Assembly: GCA_039029135.1 (NCBI GenBank)
Contig: JBCCGT010000002.1
Span: 248,001-312,000, forward strand
Direction: 5' to 3'
Source of the DNA: JALZVT01 sp039029135
Lineage (GTDB): Bacteria > Pseudomonadota > Gammaproteobacteria > Pseudomonadales > Azotimanducaceae
DNA length: 64,000 bases
How positions within the stretch are numbered: position 1 is the stretch's first letter; every line of letters begins with the position of its first letter. The notes beneath the pieces were generated by a model. The model did no database searches and was not told the DNA's origin. It saw only the letters and a list, made by a program, of their open reading frames with translations. This document shows positions 17,083 through 25,430 of the stretch, piece after piece. A program made the translations under genes and the position numbers.

Positions 17083-17095
17083 GATGAGTTTTAAT
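17067..17095 (+). promoter_or_regulatory. Predicted sigma-70 promoter reading rightward
   Basis: TTGCAA (17067-17072) and TTTAAT (17090-17095) are separated by 17 bp; the -10 matches consensus at five of six bases. It points away from the heme operon, straight into the structured segment that begins at 17103. Confidence 0.55.
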
Positions 17096-17101
17096 ACTCA
17101 C

Positions 17102-17186
17102 CGGCGAGACCACAGGTTGCTGCCAGGATGGCGGCAGGTGGATTATGGGTCCCCACAGACAAGCCCCTGTGGTCTCGCCCCTTTTT
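17102..17186 (+). ncRNA. Candidate Fur-regulated small structured RNA with intrinsic terminator
   Basis: About seven bases after the predicted -10, GGCGAGACCACAGG (17103-17116) pairs perfectly over 14 bp with CCTGTGGTCTCGCC (17166-17179), followed by CCTTTTTCC (17180-17188). The 49-base interior can fold into a CTGCC/GGCAG hairpin (17120-17124/17133-17137) and a GTGG/CCAC hairpin (17138-17141/17153-17156), giving a three-way-junction-like shape. The 85-base unit has no ORF and is not upstream of a forward gene: the next gene is convergent. A promoter overlapping a Fur-type site plus a terminator suggests a RyhB/PrrF-like iron-sparing sRNA. Homology to a known family is not visible. Confidence 0.6.
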
Positions 17187-17277
17187 CCAGCATCGCGTCC
17201 ACAACCAACAGACACCGACAGTGGGCGGGATCAGGTCACCGACAGGAGATCTTCAAGGATCAGAGGTGGCAGATTGC

Positions 17278-17940
17278 TCAGGTGTTGTCCCACATCCGCA
17301 GCAGCTTGTTGCGAATATTCGTCAGCTCACGCACCTCCGCGGCACCCGCGTCGGATCGGATACGGCGCGTGACGTCCGCCAGTTCGAACAACAGAGCGCG
17401 TCGGGCGGGGTCGCGGACCCGGCTGCGCAACCAGCCGACGACGACGAGACGAGAACCCGACGTGACCGGCTCTACGGCATGCACCTGATCGGCGGGATAC
17501 AGCACCAGCGCACCGGCGGACAGCTTGATGCTCTGTTCGCCGGTCGGACTGTGTATTACCAGAGCGCCCCCGGCGTAGCTGTCGGGGGCCGACAGGAAAA
17601 GCGTGAACGAGATGTCAGTACGAACCCCACCGATGAAGGGCTCGTCGTAGTGCAGACCATAGCCCATGCCGGGCTCGTAGCGGCTGACCATCATGCGGCC
17701 GTAGGTCGCAGGCAGCGCCGCGAGTCGAAAGACCGGGTGCGCCTCGAGCGCCGCCTTGACCTTATCGAGCGCGCCTTCGATTTCAGGTCGGTCGCGCGCG
17801 CCTTGCAGGTTAGACTTGACGCTGCGCGCCGCGGCGCCGGCTGTAGCGCTGCCATCGACAAACAACGCAGGATCATCCAACAGCTCGCACAGGGCGTCGG
17901 CGTGATCCGTACTCAGCACTTGATCAAGGCATAACAACAT
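17278..17940 (-). CDS. piuC: PiuC/YbiX-type PKHD Fe(II)/2-oxoglutarate dioxygenase
   Basis: A 220-residue protein starting at the ATG at 17940 (MLLCLDQVLS), which lines up with the usual YbiX/PiuC N-terminus; a longer frame to 18024 adds residues foreign to the family. The iron ligands are His97 and Asp99 (GLHYDEPF) and His154 (QVHAVEP), with Arg164 for 2-oxoglutarate. DGSATAGA, TDISFTLFL and RRALLFELADV are family hallmarks. PiuC genes commonly sit beside siderophore receptors and are iron-regulated; here the neighbours are the heme operon and the G/E-rich lipoprotein. The start codon overlaps that of the divergent gene. Confidence 0.88.
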   Translation of the reverse strand: MLLCLDQVLSTDHADALCELLDDPALFVDGSATAGAAARSVKSNLQGARDRPEIEGALDKVKAALEAHPVFRLAALPATYGRMMVSRYEPGMGYGLHYDEPFIGGVRTDISFTLFLSAPDSYAGGALVIHSPTGEQSIKLSAGALVLYPADQVHAVEPVTSGSRLVVVGWLRSRVRDPARRALLFELADVTRRIRSDAGAAEVRELTNIRNKLLRMWDNT

Positions 17941-18967
17941 GAGCGACAGTGTAACCTCGCCCACCTCGAACGAGACGCCGAATCGCCTGCGACTGAAACT
18001 GTGGTCGAGCCTCGGCGCGGCCATGTGGCTGAGCGCCCCCCTCGTCGGCTGCGATACCGACAGCCAGCAGGCCGAGGCACCGAGCGAAACCGCGCGCGAT
18101 GTCCATGGTGAAGGCGAGGGAGAGGGCGAGGCCGGCTACGGCGAACGCGGCGAAGCTGGAGAGGGCGAGGGCGAAGGCGAGCGTAGCGGCTTGGCCCTCG
18201 GTGAAGGCGGTGAAGGTGAAGGTGTCGAAGGTGAAGGTGAAGGCGGCGAGGGCGGTGAAGGTGAAGGCGGCGAAGGCGGTGAAGGTGAAGGCGGCGAAGG
18301 CGAAGGCGGCGGCGTCGACATCGCGGTCTACGCCGAAGACGACGCGGCCTACCTCACTCAACTCGGCCTGATCCGCGGCCATCTCGCGGTCGGGCGCGCG
18401 CTCTATGCCGCCGATCTGCCCGATCTCGCGGCCACCCACATGAAACATCCGCGCGCCGAAATCTACGCCGATCTGGAGGAAGCGTTCGAGAGCCGCGGGT
18501 GTGGCGGCTTCGCAAACGAGCTGTCGGCGCTCGCCGCGGCGGTCACGGGCAAGCAGTCCAAAGCGGCGGTCGAGAGCGCCTACGCAACGCTGCTGAGCGG
18601 CATCGCCGCGTGCGAGCAAAGCGACACGGACGTCACCCCGAAAGTCGCGGCGACGGTCATCGAAAACCTGTTGCGCACCGCGGGCGATGAGTACGCGATC
18701 GGTATCGTCGAAGGCGCCATCAACAACCTGCACGAATATCAGGACGCCTGGGGCTTCACCCAGATCGCAGCCGAGTGGGCACGCGACGGCGCCTTTGCCA
18801 GTTCACCGCGCGCCACCGCGGTAGCAGGTCAACTGCAGGACATCGTCGCGGGACTGAACAACCTGTGGCCGTCGCTGAATCCGCAGGGCACCGTCGACGG
18901 CCGCGCCGCCGCCCTGTTCGGCGCTGCGGCGCGCGTCGAGATCGGAGCGCTGCCACTCGACAGCTAG
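17939..18967 (+). CDS. Gly/Glu-repeat lipoprotein, unknown
   Basis: A 342-residue protein with a lipoprotein signal (lipobox PLVGC, Cys38) after a long basic N-region. Residues 57-125 are almost pure Gly/Glu (GEGEGGEG repeats; DNA 18107-18313), a flexible acidic tether that could bind cations. The folded C-terminal domain (YLTQLGLIRGHLAVGRALYA, ATHMKHPRAEIYADLEEAFE) is helical and His-containing, and I do not recognise it as a named family. AAGG nine bases before the ATG is the likely ribosome site and lies inside the divergent piuC gene. Association with PiuC hints at periplasmic iron handling, which is an inference. Confidence 0.75.
   Translation: MSDSVTSPTSNETPNRLRLKLWSSLGAAMWLSAPLVGCDTDSQQAEAPSETARDVHGEGEGEGEAGYGERGEAGEGEGEGERSGLALGEGGEGEGVEGEGEGGEGGEGEGGEGGEGEGGEGEGGGVDIAVYAEDDAAYLTQLGLIRGHLAVGRALYAADLPDLAATHMKHPRAEIYADLEEAFESRGCGGFANELSALAAAVTGKQSKAAVESAYATLLSGIAACEQSDTDVTPKVAATVIENLLRTAGDEYAIGIVEGAINNLHEYQDAWGFTQIAAEWARDGAFASSPRATAVAGQLQDIVAGLNNLWPSLNPQGTVDGRAAALFGAAARVEIGALPLDS
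18107..18313 (+). repeat. Low-complexity GEG/GGEG-coding repeat
   Basis: Tandem, slightly varied copies of GGTGAAGGTGAAGGCGGCGA-type units encode the Gly/Glu tract. The imperfect copies suggest repeat slippage followed by drift, and tract length probably varies between strains. Confidence 0.8.
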
Positions 18968-18974
18968 CGCGTAC

Positions 18975-19010
18975 GCCTGTGACAGGGGCATTTCTGTGAC
19001 ACAGGCTTTT
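18975..19010 (+). terminator. Probable intrinsic terminator after the G/E-rich lipoprotein gene
   Basis: GCCTGTG (18975-18981) pairs with CACAGGC (19000-19006), followed by TTTT, seven bases after the stop codon. The loop is 18 bases, longer than usual, so strength is uncertain. Confidence 0.45.
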
Positions 19011-19067
19011 CCGTGATACAGGAACGGGCAACGCCGGACGCATAGCGCTCCGGCACGCGCGGTCGGC

Positions 19068-19994
19068 TCACTCAGGCAGCGCTTCGGAGGACCCACCAGA
19101 TGCCGCCTTCGGCGGCGTATTGATGAGCGCCAATCCGCCGAGCACCAGCGCAAGCGCCAGCAAAAAGGCAGGCCCAATGGGATCGTCAAAGATCAGCACA
19201 CCGAACAGGACGCCAAACAGCGGTGTCAGCAAGCTGAACGACGTCACCTGGGCAACGGGGTAGATCGAGATCAGCCAGATCCAGGTCAGAAAGCCCACGC
19301 AGACGACGAAGATCACCTGCAGCGCAAAGATTCCCCACAGGAAAGGCGTCGGCTCGCGCAGCACATCTCCCGTCAGCGCCGCCACCGCTGCCAGCAGCAC
19401 GCCAGACACGGCGAGCTGATACAGCAGATTCATCTCCGCGCTCGCTTTAGACAGCGGCGTAATGCGCAGCATCAGCGCCATCGCCGCCCAGCAGGCCGCC
19501 GCCGCGAGGCTGAAGACATCGCCCAAGAGCGACGCGCTGCGCCCGCTGTGGCCGCCGGACATGCACAGCGCAACGCCAACCACAGCCAGCGCCAGGCCGA
19601 TCGCTCGCCGCCCGGTCAGGCGCTCGCCCGGGACCAGCCAGTGCGCGCCGAGCGCGACGAATACAGGCATGGTGTAGAACAGCAGCGACACGCGCGCGAC
19701 GTTGGAGACTTCGAGCGCAAGAAACAGCAGCAAAAACTCGCCCGCGAACAGCACGCCCGCGAGCAGGCCCCAGGGCAGCGTGCCATCGCGCCAGTCGAGC
19801 CGTCGACGCATGAACAGCGCAAACGCGAGCACGGGCAGGAAGGCTGCGATGGAGCGCCAGCCCGCCTGGGCGGTCGGCGACAGCGCCTCATTCACGAGCT
19901 TTACACCCACCTGATTCAGTCCCAGCAACACGCTGAAGGACACCAGAACGACGGCGCCGAAGGCGTCGATTTGTGCCTTGGGTTTCACGCTCAC
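19068..19994 (-). CDS. DMT/EamA family transporter
   Basis: A 308-residue inner membrane protein with ten predicted helices in two EamA repeats (first repeat about residues 10-140, second about 155-295; RRAIGLALAVVGVALCMSGG closes the first). It starts at GTG. The substrate is unknown; relatives export amino acids, purines or other metabolites. It is convergent with the lipoprotein gene to its left. Confidence 0.88.
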   Translation of the reverse strand: MSVKPKAQIDAFGAVVLVSFSVLLGLNQVGVKLVNEALSPTAQAGWRSIAAFLPVLAFALFMRRRLDWRDGTLPWGLLAGVLFAGEFLLLFLALEVSNVARVSLLFYTMPVFVALGAHWLVPGERLTGRRAIGLALAVVGVALCMSGGHSGRSASLLGDVFSLAAAACWAAMALMLRITPLSKASAEMNLLYQLAVSGVLLAAVAALTGDVLREPTPFLWGIFALQVIFVVCVGFLTWIWLISIYPVAQVTSFSLLTPLFGVLFGVLIFDDPIGPAFLLALALVLGGLALINTPPKAASGGSSEALPE

Positions 19995-20259
19995 CCCTCC
20001 CCCAATAACGCCGCCACCTTACCGAAACTCGTGGCGCATAACGAAGCGGCACGCCGCAGCCAGGAAGCTTGCTGCCCGGGCATCCTCCGATCACGCGGCT
20101 TTGTATGATGGTGGCTAGTCATGACCAGCCCCACGAAATCTAAGTGCGCACTCTGCTGATTGCTAAGACCGAGACAAGCGGCCAAGAGGGCGTTCCGCAC
20201 AGGTTCCGCGATCCGACAACGCCCGCCCAGGCGCGAGCAGGTCGGTACGGGCAACGCAC

Positions 20260-20559
20260 GTGCTGAGGCTGCTGCGCGTCGCGGGCGACAGCATGGCGCC
20301 CACGGCGGGCGCCGGCTCGCTGGTGCTCGCCCTGCCCTGGCCGCGGCGCTGGCTGCGCGTCGGCCAGCTAGTGATCGCCCGCGTCGACGCGGACGCGCTG
20401 ATTATCAAACGCCTGCGGCAAGTGGACGGCGACAGCATCGTCCTGAGCAGCGACAACCCGCACGTCGAGTCCGCCTACTGCAACGTACCGCTGAGCCTCC
20501 ACAGGATCGTTGCCCGCGCCGTGCCGCTAAGCGTCGCGCGCACGCGCTCCGCCGCCTGA
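20260..20559 (+). CDS. Minimal S24/S26-type peptidase-like protein
   Basis: A 99-residue protein starting at GTG. VAGDSMAPTAGAGSLVLA carries the serine of signal-peptidase and LexA-like enzymes, and LIIKRLRQVDGD carries the expected general-base lysine. The size and layout match the short proteases annotated as nickel-type superoxide dismutase maturation proteases, which lack a membrane anchor. No sodN gene is in the window. The ribosome site is weak, so the start is uncertain. It ends five bases before the convergent symporter gene. Confidence 0.65.
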   Translation: MLRLLRVAGDSMAPTAGAGSLVLALPWPRRWLRVGQLVIARVDADALIIKRLRQVDGDSIVLSSDNPHVESAYCNVPLSLHRIVARAVPLSVARTRSAA

Positions 20560-20563
20560 CGAG

Positions 20564-22012
20564 TTAGTCGCCAGCCTCAAACAGCCGCGGCTGCTCTGAG
20601 GGTCGGTGACCGCTGGCCAGCGAGACCGCGGCAATCACCGGCAGCCCGACGAACCAGGCCATCGCGGCGCTCGGGATGCCCCAGGGTTCGCCCGCTAACA
20701 CCCAGCAAATAGCGCTGCCGCCACCCAGCAGCATGCTGGCGAAGGCGCCGGTCGCGGTGGCTCGCGGCCAGAACAGCAGCGCGAGCATGGGAAAAAACAG
20801 ACCGGCCGCTGCAAAGGTATAGGCATAGATCAAGAGATCGAGGACATTGGGTATCAGGTAGGCGGAGGCGATCGCACCGATACCCAAGACGACAGTGGCC
20901 AGGCGCGCGACACGCAGCACGTCGGCCTCGCTCGCACGCGGCCGCAGCCGTTTGCGATACAGATCGTTCGCGACGACCGCGGCGGGACCGATCAGACAGG
21001 AATCGGCGGTCGACATCACCGCGGCCACGTAGCCCGCGAGCACGAACCCGGCGACACCGGCCGGCAGGATCTCAAGCAGCAGCAGCGGCGTCGCAAGCTC
21101 CGGGTCGTCCAGTTCAGGCAACAGCACGCGGGCCACCATGCCGATCAGGCAAGTACCGACGGCGAACAGCGGCCATTCGATCGGCACCCCAGTGAGCAGG
21201 AAAGCACGGCGTGCCGTCGGCTCGTCCCGGGCGGCGATGATTCGCTGCATCGACGTGATCGAGACGAACCACACGGGAAACACCGCGAGAAGCCAGCCGC
21301 CAATCTGTGCCCAGCCGGCGGCACCCCAGTCGAGCAGCGACGCCGTCTCCGGGCTCGATCCGAGAGACGCCGCGAGGCCCGACCAGCCGCCCACCCGATA
21401 GAGTCCGAGCGGGGCCGCGATGCAGACGACGCCGACGAACAGCACCGCAGCCTGCAGCACGTCCGTGTGAATGACCGCCTTCAGCCCGCCCACGGCGGTG
21501 TAGCCAACGATGAAGATCCCCGCTACCGCCACGGCGAGGCCGAGATCCACCCCGACCGTCGCCTGCAGCAGCTTGCCGCCGGCCACGATCTGGGCGCCGA
21601 CGAACGTCAGCCAGGCCAGGCCAACCACGAACGCCGCGAGCGTCCCAGTGCGGCGATCGAATCGCGCCTCGAACAGATCGCCAGTGGTCAATCCACGGGT
21701 GCGATCCGTCCAGGGCTTCACCTTCGGCACGAGCAAGAACGCAACGAAGATCGCGGACAGGCCCGATATGGCGATCAACCAGGAGCCGGATATTCCCAGG
21801 CTGAACCCCAGGCCACCCATCGCGATGCTGAAGCCGCCGCCGAGATCGGTCGCCGCGGTCGAGGCCGTCGTGGCGACTAGTCCGGTGTCGCGATCGGCGG
21901 CGAGAAAAGACTCGTGGGCGCTGCTGCCGGGTCGTACGCGCGCCGCGCGCAGCCCAATCCACAGCAGTAGCGCGAAGTACGCGCCTAGCGCAATCAGATC
22001 AGGTAACTCCAC
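20564..22012 (-). CDS. Sodium:solute symporter (SSS family)
   Basis: A 482-residue permease starting at GTG, with about 13 transmembrane helices. The SSS signature region is clear (FSIAMGGLGFSLGISGSWLI near the N-terminus, and ILPAGVAGFVLAGYVAAVMS followed by TADSCLIGPAAVVANDLYR). It couples sodium influx to uptake of an organic solute; which one cannot be told. It is a stand-alone gene, divergent from the propeller lipoprotein at 22171. Confidence 0.9.
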   Translation of the reverse strand: MELPDLIALGAYFALLLWIGLRAARVRPGSSAHESFLAADRDTGLVATTASTAATDLGGGFSIAMGGLGFSLGISGSWLIAISGLSAIFVAFLLVPKVKPWTDRTRGLTTGDLFEARFDRRTGTLAAFVVGLAWLTFVGAQIVAGGKLLQATVGVDLGLAVAVAGIFIVGYTAVGGLKAVIHTDVLQAAVLFVGVVCIAAPLGLYRVGGWSGLAASLGSSPETASLLDWGAAGWAQIGGWLLAVFPVWFVSITSMQRIIAARDEPTARRAFLLTGVPIEWPLFAVGTCLIGMVARVLLPELDDPELATPLLLLEILPAGVAGFVLAGYVAAVMSTADSCLIGPAAVVANDLYRKRLRPRASEADVLRVARLATVVLGIGAIASAYLIPNVLDLLIYAYTFAAAGLFFPMLALLFWPRATATGAFASMLLGGGSAICWVLAGEPWGIPSAAMAWFVGLPVIAAVSLASGHRPSEQPRLFEAGD

Positions 22013-22170
22013 AGCCCCCCCTGTGCACGTCGCTTACTCCCGCTGGATACGCCGAGACGCGTTGGACAGCTTACAGAGTGTGCGCCGCATCACAACGCGG
22101 CGTAGCGCCCGGTCACAGCGCAGCGCTTCCGCTATGCTGCGATCAAGCCGTCGAGGTCGCGAGGGTTCGA

Positions 22171-24204
22171 ATGTTCGGTACGCAGTTCGTCAGAATCTAT
22201 GGCGTATTCGTCGCCGCACTGCTCGTCAGCGGGCTCGGCGCCTGCGGGGGCGGCGGCGCGACTGTCGATCCCCCACCGCCAACAGATCCACCAGAACCGC
22301 CCGTTGGCCTGCTGGCGCCGGCCAGCGCGCAGCAGCTCGAACAGCGCCTGAAGTCCGCATTCAGCAGCGCCGGCACGGCGACCGCGGCCGAGGGTCTGTT
22401 GGCCGTCGATCCACCAAGCGACAACGCGAGCGATCCGTTTCTGAACGCGGACGCTCCTGCGGCCACGTTCAGCACGACCTACGGCGTCGACGCCAACGTT
22501 GCCGAGTTCGATATTGTCCAATACGACGGCACCCACCTGTACATCGCACCGCGTCGCTTCTGCTGTTATTCCGTACCGCTCGGCGTCGTCGCCACGGACG
22601 CGAGCGTTACCGTTCCGGGTGGCGAGCCCGAGGCCGGCCTGCGCGTGCTCGCGACCGACCCGGCGACGGCGACGGCGACCGAGGTGGCGCGCGTACCGCT
22701 GCCGGCAGACGACTCGGTCGAAGGCCTGTTCCTACACGAGGGCAGGCTCGTCACGATCAGCACAACGCTGCGTTCCTCGCCCTTCGGGATGGATTGGCTG
22801 ACCGTGCTGCCCTGGGGCTCGGAGAGCCACCGCGTTGCGCTCTACGCCACCGCGGGCGTTGCGGACGGCGCGCCGCCGGAGCTGACCTGGTCCGCGACGT
22901 TCGACGGCGGCTTCGTCCAGGCGCGGCGCGTCGGCGGCACGCTGCACCTGATCTCGAGGTACACACCCAGATTGCAAGACCTCGTACTCAATCCGCAGAC
23001 CGAAGCCGACTTCGCCGCCAACGCCGCGCTGCTGGACGATGTGTCACTGGCCGATCTGCTGCCCCAGGTCGCCATCGACGGCGGCGCGCCGTCGCCGCTG
23101 CTAAACGGCGACGAATGCTTGATGGCAACGGACGAAGACCAGGGCTTCCCGACGCTAACCGTGCTGACCTCGATACCGCTGAACAACCCGAACGCGCACG
23201 CCAGCGTCTGTTACAACGAGTTCGCGAGCGGCGTTTACGTATCGTCCCGCGCCATCTATCTCAGCGACGTGCGTGTCGATGACGGAGCGCCGTCCGGCGC
23301 AACTCGCATTCACAAGTTCGATCTGACCAGCCAGAGCTATCGCGGCTCGGCCGAAATCGAAGGTGTCCTGTGGAGCGGCGGCCAGTTCGATTTTCGTATC
23401 AACGAATTCGAAGACCGGCTGCGGGTCATGACCAGCACGCGGACCGACGACGAGACCGACGTTTGGGATCATCAGCTGAGCGTGCTGGGCGAAGCGAGCG
23501 CGGGTAACGCGCTCGAGGTCGTTGGCCGCTACCCCAACACCCCCGATGACCCTGAGATCGGCAAACCCAACGAGGCGCTGTACGGCGTGCGGTTTTTCGG
23601 CCCACGGGCCTACGCGGTAACTTTCGAGCAGATCGACCCGCTGTATGTTCTGGACCTCAGCGACCCCGAGGCACCTTCGCTTTCGGGTGAGCTTGAGGTC
23701 ACGGGGTTTTCGGATTTTCTGCATCCGGTGAACGAGGACCTGTTGCTCGGGCTTGGCACCAGTGCCAACTTCGCCGTCAAGCTGGAGCTGTTCGATATAG
23801 CCGACATCAGCGCGCCCGTGAGCCGCGAGGCGATCGTGCTCGGCGGCAGCGGTTCGTACAGCGAGGCGCAGTACAACCGCCACGCGTTCACCTATTTGGC
23901 GGGGAGCGCGGACACGGACCGGTTCACGATTCCGGCCTCGCTGTCGACCCTGGACGACAGCTACGCGTGGGATCGCTCCGGGCTGTTCCTGTTCGAGATC
24001 GGCGGCAAGTCGAGCGCCGCAACCGCCACCCTGTCGCAGGTCGGCGAGCTGATCGTGGAGTCGGCGAGCGAGGAGCAGTCGTACCCGCGCGGCGGTTCCG
24101 GCCAGCGCGCCATCCTGCACGACGACGCGGTGTTCTTTCTGCGCGACGGCGAGATCTACAGCGCGCTATGGGGCACGACGGGCACGCCTGCCGGCCCGCA
24201 ATAG
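22171..24204 (+). CDS. Beta-propeller domain lipoprotein (PF09826-like)
   Basis: A 677-residue protein. The ATG at 22171 is preceded by GAGGG at good spacing and gives a lipoprotein signal with lipobox LGACGGGG (Cys about 24). After a Pro-rich linker, the body has the features of secreted C-terminal beta-propeller proteins: NVAEFDIVQYDGTHLYIAPR, YTPRLQDL, SRAIYLSDVRV, TRIHKFDL, RYPNTPDDPEIGKPNEALYG and VTFEQIDPLYVLDLSDPEAP. It is probably a cell-surface scaffold or protease-associated lipoprotein. No catalytic motif is visible. Confidence 0.82.
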   Translation: MFGTQFVRIYGVFVAALLVSGLGACGGGGATVDPPPPTDPPEPPVGLLAPASAQQLEQRLKSAFSSAGTATAAEGLLAVDPPSDNASDPFLNADAPAATFSTTYGVDANVAEFDIVQYDGTHLYIAPRRFCCYSVPLGVVATDASVTVPGGEPEAGLRVLATDPATATATEVARVPLPADDSVEGLFLHEGRLVTISTTLRSSPFGMDWLTVLPWGSESHRVALYATAGVADGAPPELTWSATFDGGFVQARRVGGTLHLISRYTPRLQDLVLNPQTEADFAANAALLDDVSLADLLPQVAIDGGAPSPLLNGDECLMATDEDQGFPTLTVLTSIPLNNPNAHASVCYNEFASGVYVSSRAIYLSDVRVDDGAPSGATRIHKFDLTSQSYRGSAEIEGVLWSGGQFDFRINEFEDRLRVMTSTRTDDETDVWDHQLSVLGEASAGNALEVVGRYPNTPDDPEIGKPNEALYGVRFFGPRAYAVTFEQIDPLYVLDLSDPEAPSLSGELEVTGFSDFLHPVNEDLLLGLGTSANFAVKLELFDIADISAPVSREAIVLGGSGSYSEAQYNRHAFTYLAGSADTDRFTIPASLSTLDDSYAWDRSGLFLFEIGGKSSAATATLSQVGELIVESASEEQSYPRGGSGQRAILHDDAVFFLRDGEIYSALWGTTGTPAGPQ

Positions 24205-24232
24205 CTCGCCTCCTATGGCGACCTGTATCGAT

Positions 24233-25240
24233 CTAGATCGACAGGCCGCGCAGCGCCTCTAGCAGCCCGGCATGCTCGGGCTGGTTTTGCAGCTGCATCA
24301 GCCACGCGCGCACAAACCAGGTTTCCTCGTCGCCCTGTGCACCGCCTCGATCGACAATCTCTTGCAGCGCGCGCATCGAAAACCCCCACCAGTCCGGGCG
24401 TCGGCCGTCGATGTCATCGAAGTCATACTCCCGTGCCAGGTTCCAGCTGGCGAACACGCCCCCGCCCTTACGCGCGATCGCAGCATCGCCGGCCAGAGCA
24501 GTCACGGCGCGACCGACGAAACAGGGCGTTTCGGACTCGCGGAAGCCATAGGCCTGCGAGCAGGCGTCGCGCCAGTTGGCCTCGGCGACGCCGAACTGTT
24601 CGAGCATCGCCTCGGAACGCAGAAAGCCGGGCGTCACCGCGACGGCGCGCACACCGCGCGACTGTAGTTCCTGATCGAGCACATAAGCCAGGCGGATGAT
24701 CTGGGTTTTCGCGAGGTCGTAAAACAGTGCGCCGCGAAAACCCTGGTGATCGCCATCGGTAATCTCCACGATGAGGCCAGAGCGCTGCGCCCTCAGCAGC
24801 GGCGCGGCGTAGCGGCTGGTGACGATGTGGGTGTGGACGGCCGTCTCCAGGAACGCGAATCCTTTGTCGGTATCAGCCTTCCACACCGGATCCCAAATCG
24901 CCTGACTCTCGCCGCCGATGTCGTTAACCAGCACGTCGAGCCTTCCCGCTTCGGATTTCACTCGTTCGAACAGGGCCGCCACCTGCTCGCCGTCGCGATG
25001 ATCGACCTGCACGGCGATCGCCCGGCCGCCGGCCTCATTGATTAACGCTGCGGTCTCGTCGATCGTTTCCGGGCGTCCCTCGGCGGACGGGTCACCGGCC
25101 ACGCTGCGGCCCGTGCAGTACACCGTCGCGCCGGCGGCGCCCAACATTCGAGCGATGCCTCGCCCCGCTCCGCGGGTCGCTCCCGCGACCAGCGCAACGC
25201 GCCTCGAGAGGTCGGGCTGCTTCGGCCAGGGTGCGTGCAT
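24233..25240 (-). CDS. SDR family oxidoreductase
   Basis: A 335-residue Rossmann-fold protein with a C-terminal extension beyond the usual 250 residues. The cofactor site is VALVAGATRGAGRGIAR (TGxxxGxG-like), the NNAG position reads NDIGG, and the catalytic Tyr/Lys lie in FYDLAKTQ (YxxxK). The Arg in CTGRS favours NADP(H). The substrate is unknown. It is convergent with the propeller lipoprotein and divergent from the dioxygenase gene at 25431. Confidence 0.88.
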   Translation of the reverse strand: MHAPWPKQPDLSRRVALVAGATRGAGRGIARMLGAAGATVYCTGRSVAGDPSAEGRPETIDETAALINEAGGRAIAVQVDHRDGEQVAALFERVKSEAGRLDVLVNDIGGESQAIWDPVWKADTDKGFAFLETAVHTHIVTSRYAAPLLRAQRSGLIVEITDGDHQGFRGALFYDLAKTQIIRLAYVLDQELQSRGVRAVAVTPGFLRSEAMLEQFGVAEANWRDACSQAYGFRESETPCFVGRAVTALAGDAAIARKGGGVFASWNLAREYDFDDIDGRRPDWWGFSMRALQEIVDRGGAQGDEETWFVRAWLMQLQNQPEHAGLLEALRGLSI

Positions 25241-25430
25241 GACTGTCCCCCGCGGATGCTCAAGTGGCCTATTATTCGGCGAATCGAGGTGCTGCGGGCA
25301 CCTCGCCGTTACCTGATACGACTACGCTAAACGAAACGCAAGCCAACCAGGACACCGCGCGAGCCCGAACGCCCTGCAAATGCGCGCCGCAGCACAGGAC
25401 GCCAATCGCAAGGGACAAAAGAGGAGCGCC

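Noticed and set aside
17103..17179. Short MITE with 14-bp terminal inverted repeats
   Set aside because: No target-site duplication flanks it, there is a single copy in the window, and a promoter and T-run fit a transcript better; not fully excluded.
17102..17186. Attenuator or riboswitch of the heme operon
   Set aside because: The T-run and promoter are on the forward strand, opposite to the heme genes, so the structure would not form as a leader of hmuT with a proper terminator.
18107..18313. CRISPR-like or intergenic tandem repeat
   Set aside because: It is a continuous coding tract for Gly/Glu with no spacers.
21510..23282. 590-residue forward frame across the symporter and propeller genes
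   Set aside because: Arg/Ser-rich, no motifs, and it crosses two convincing genes on different strands.
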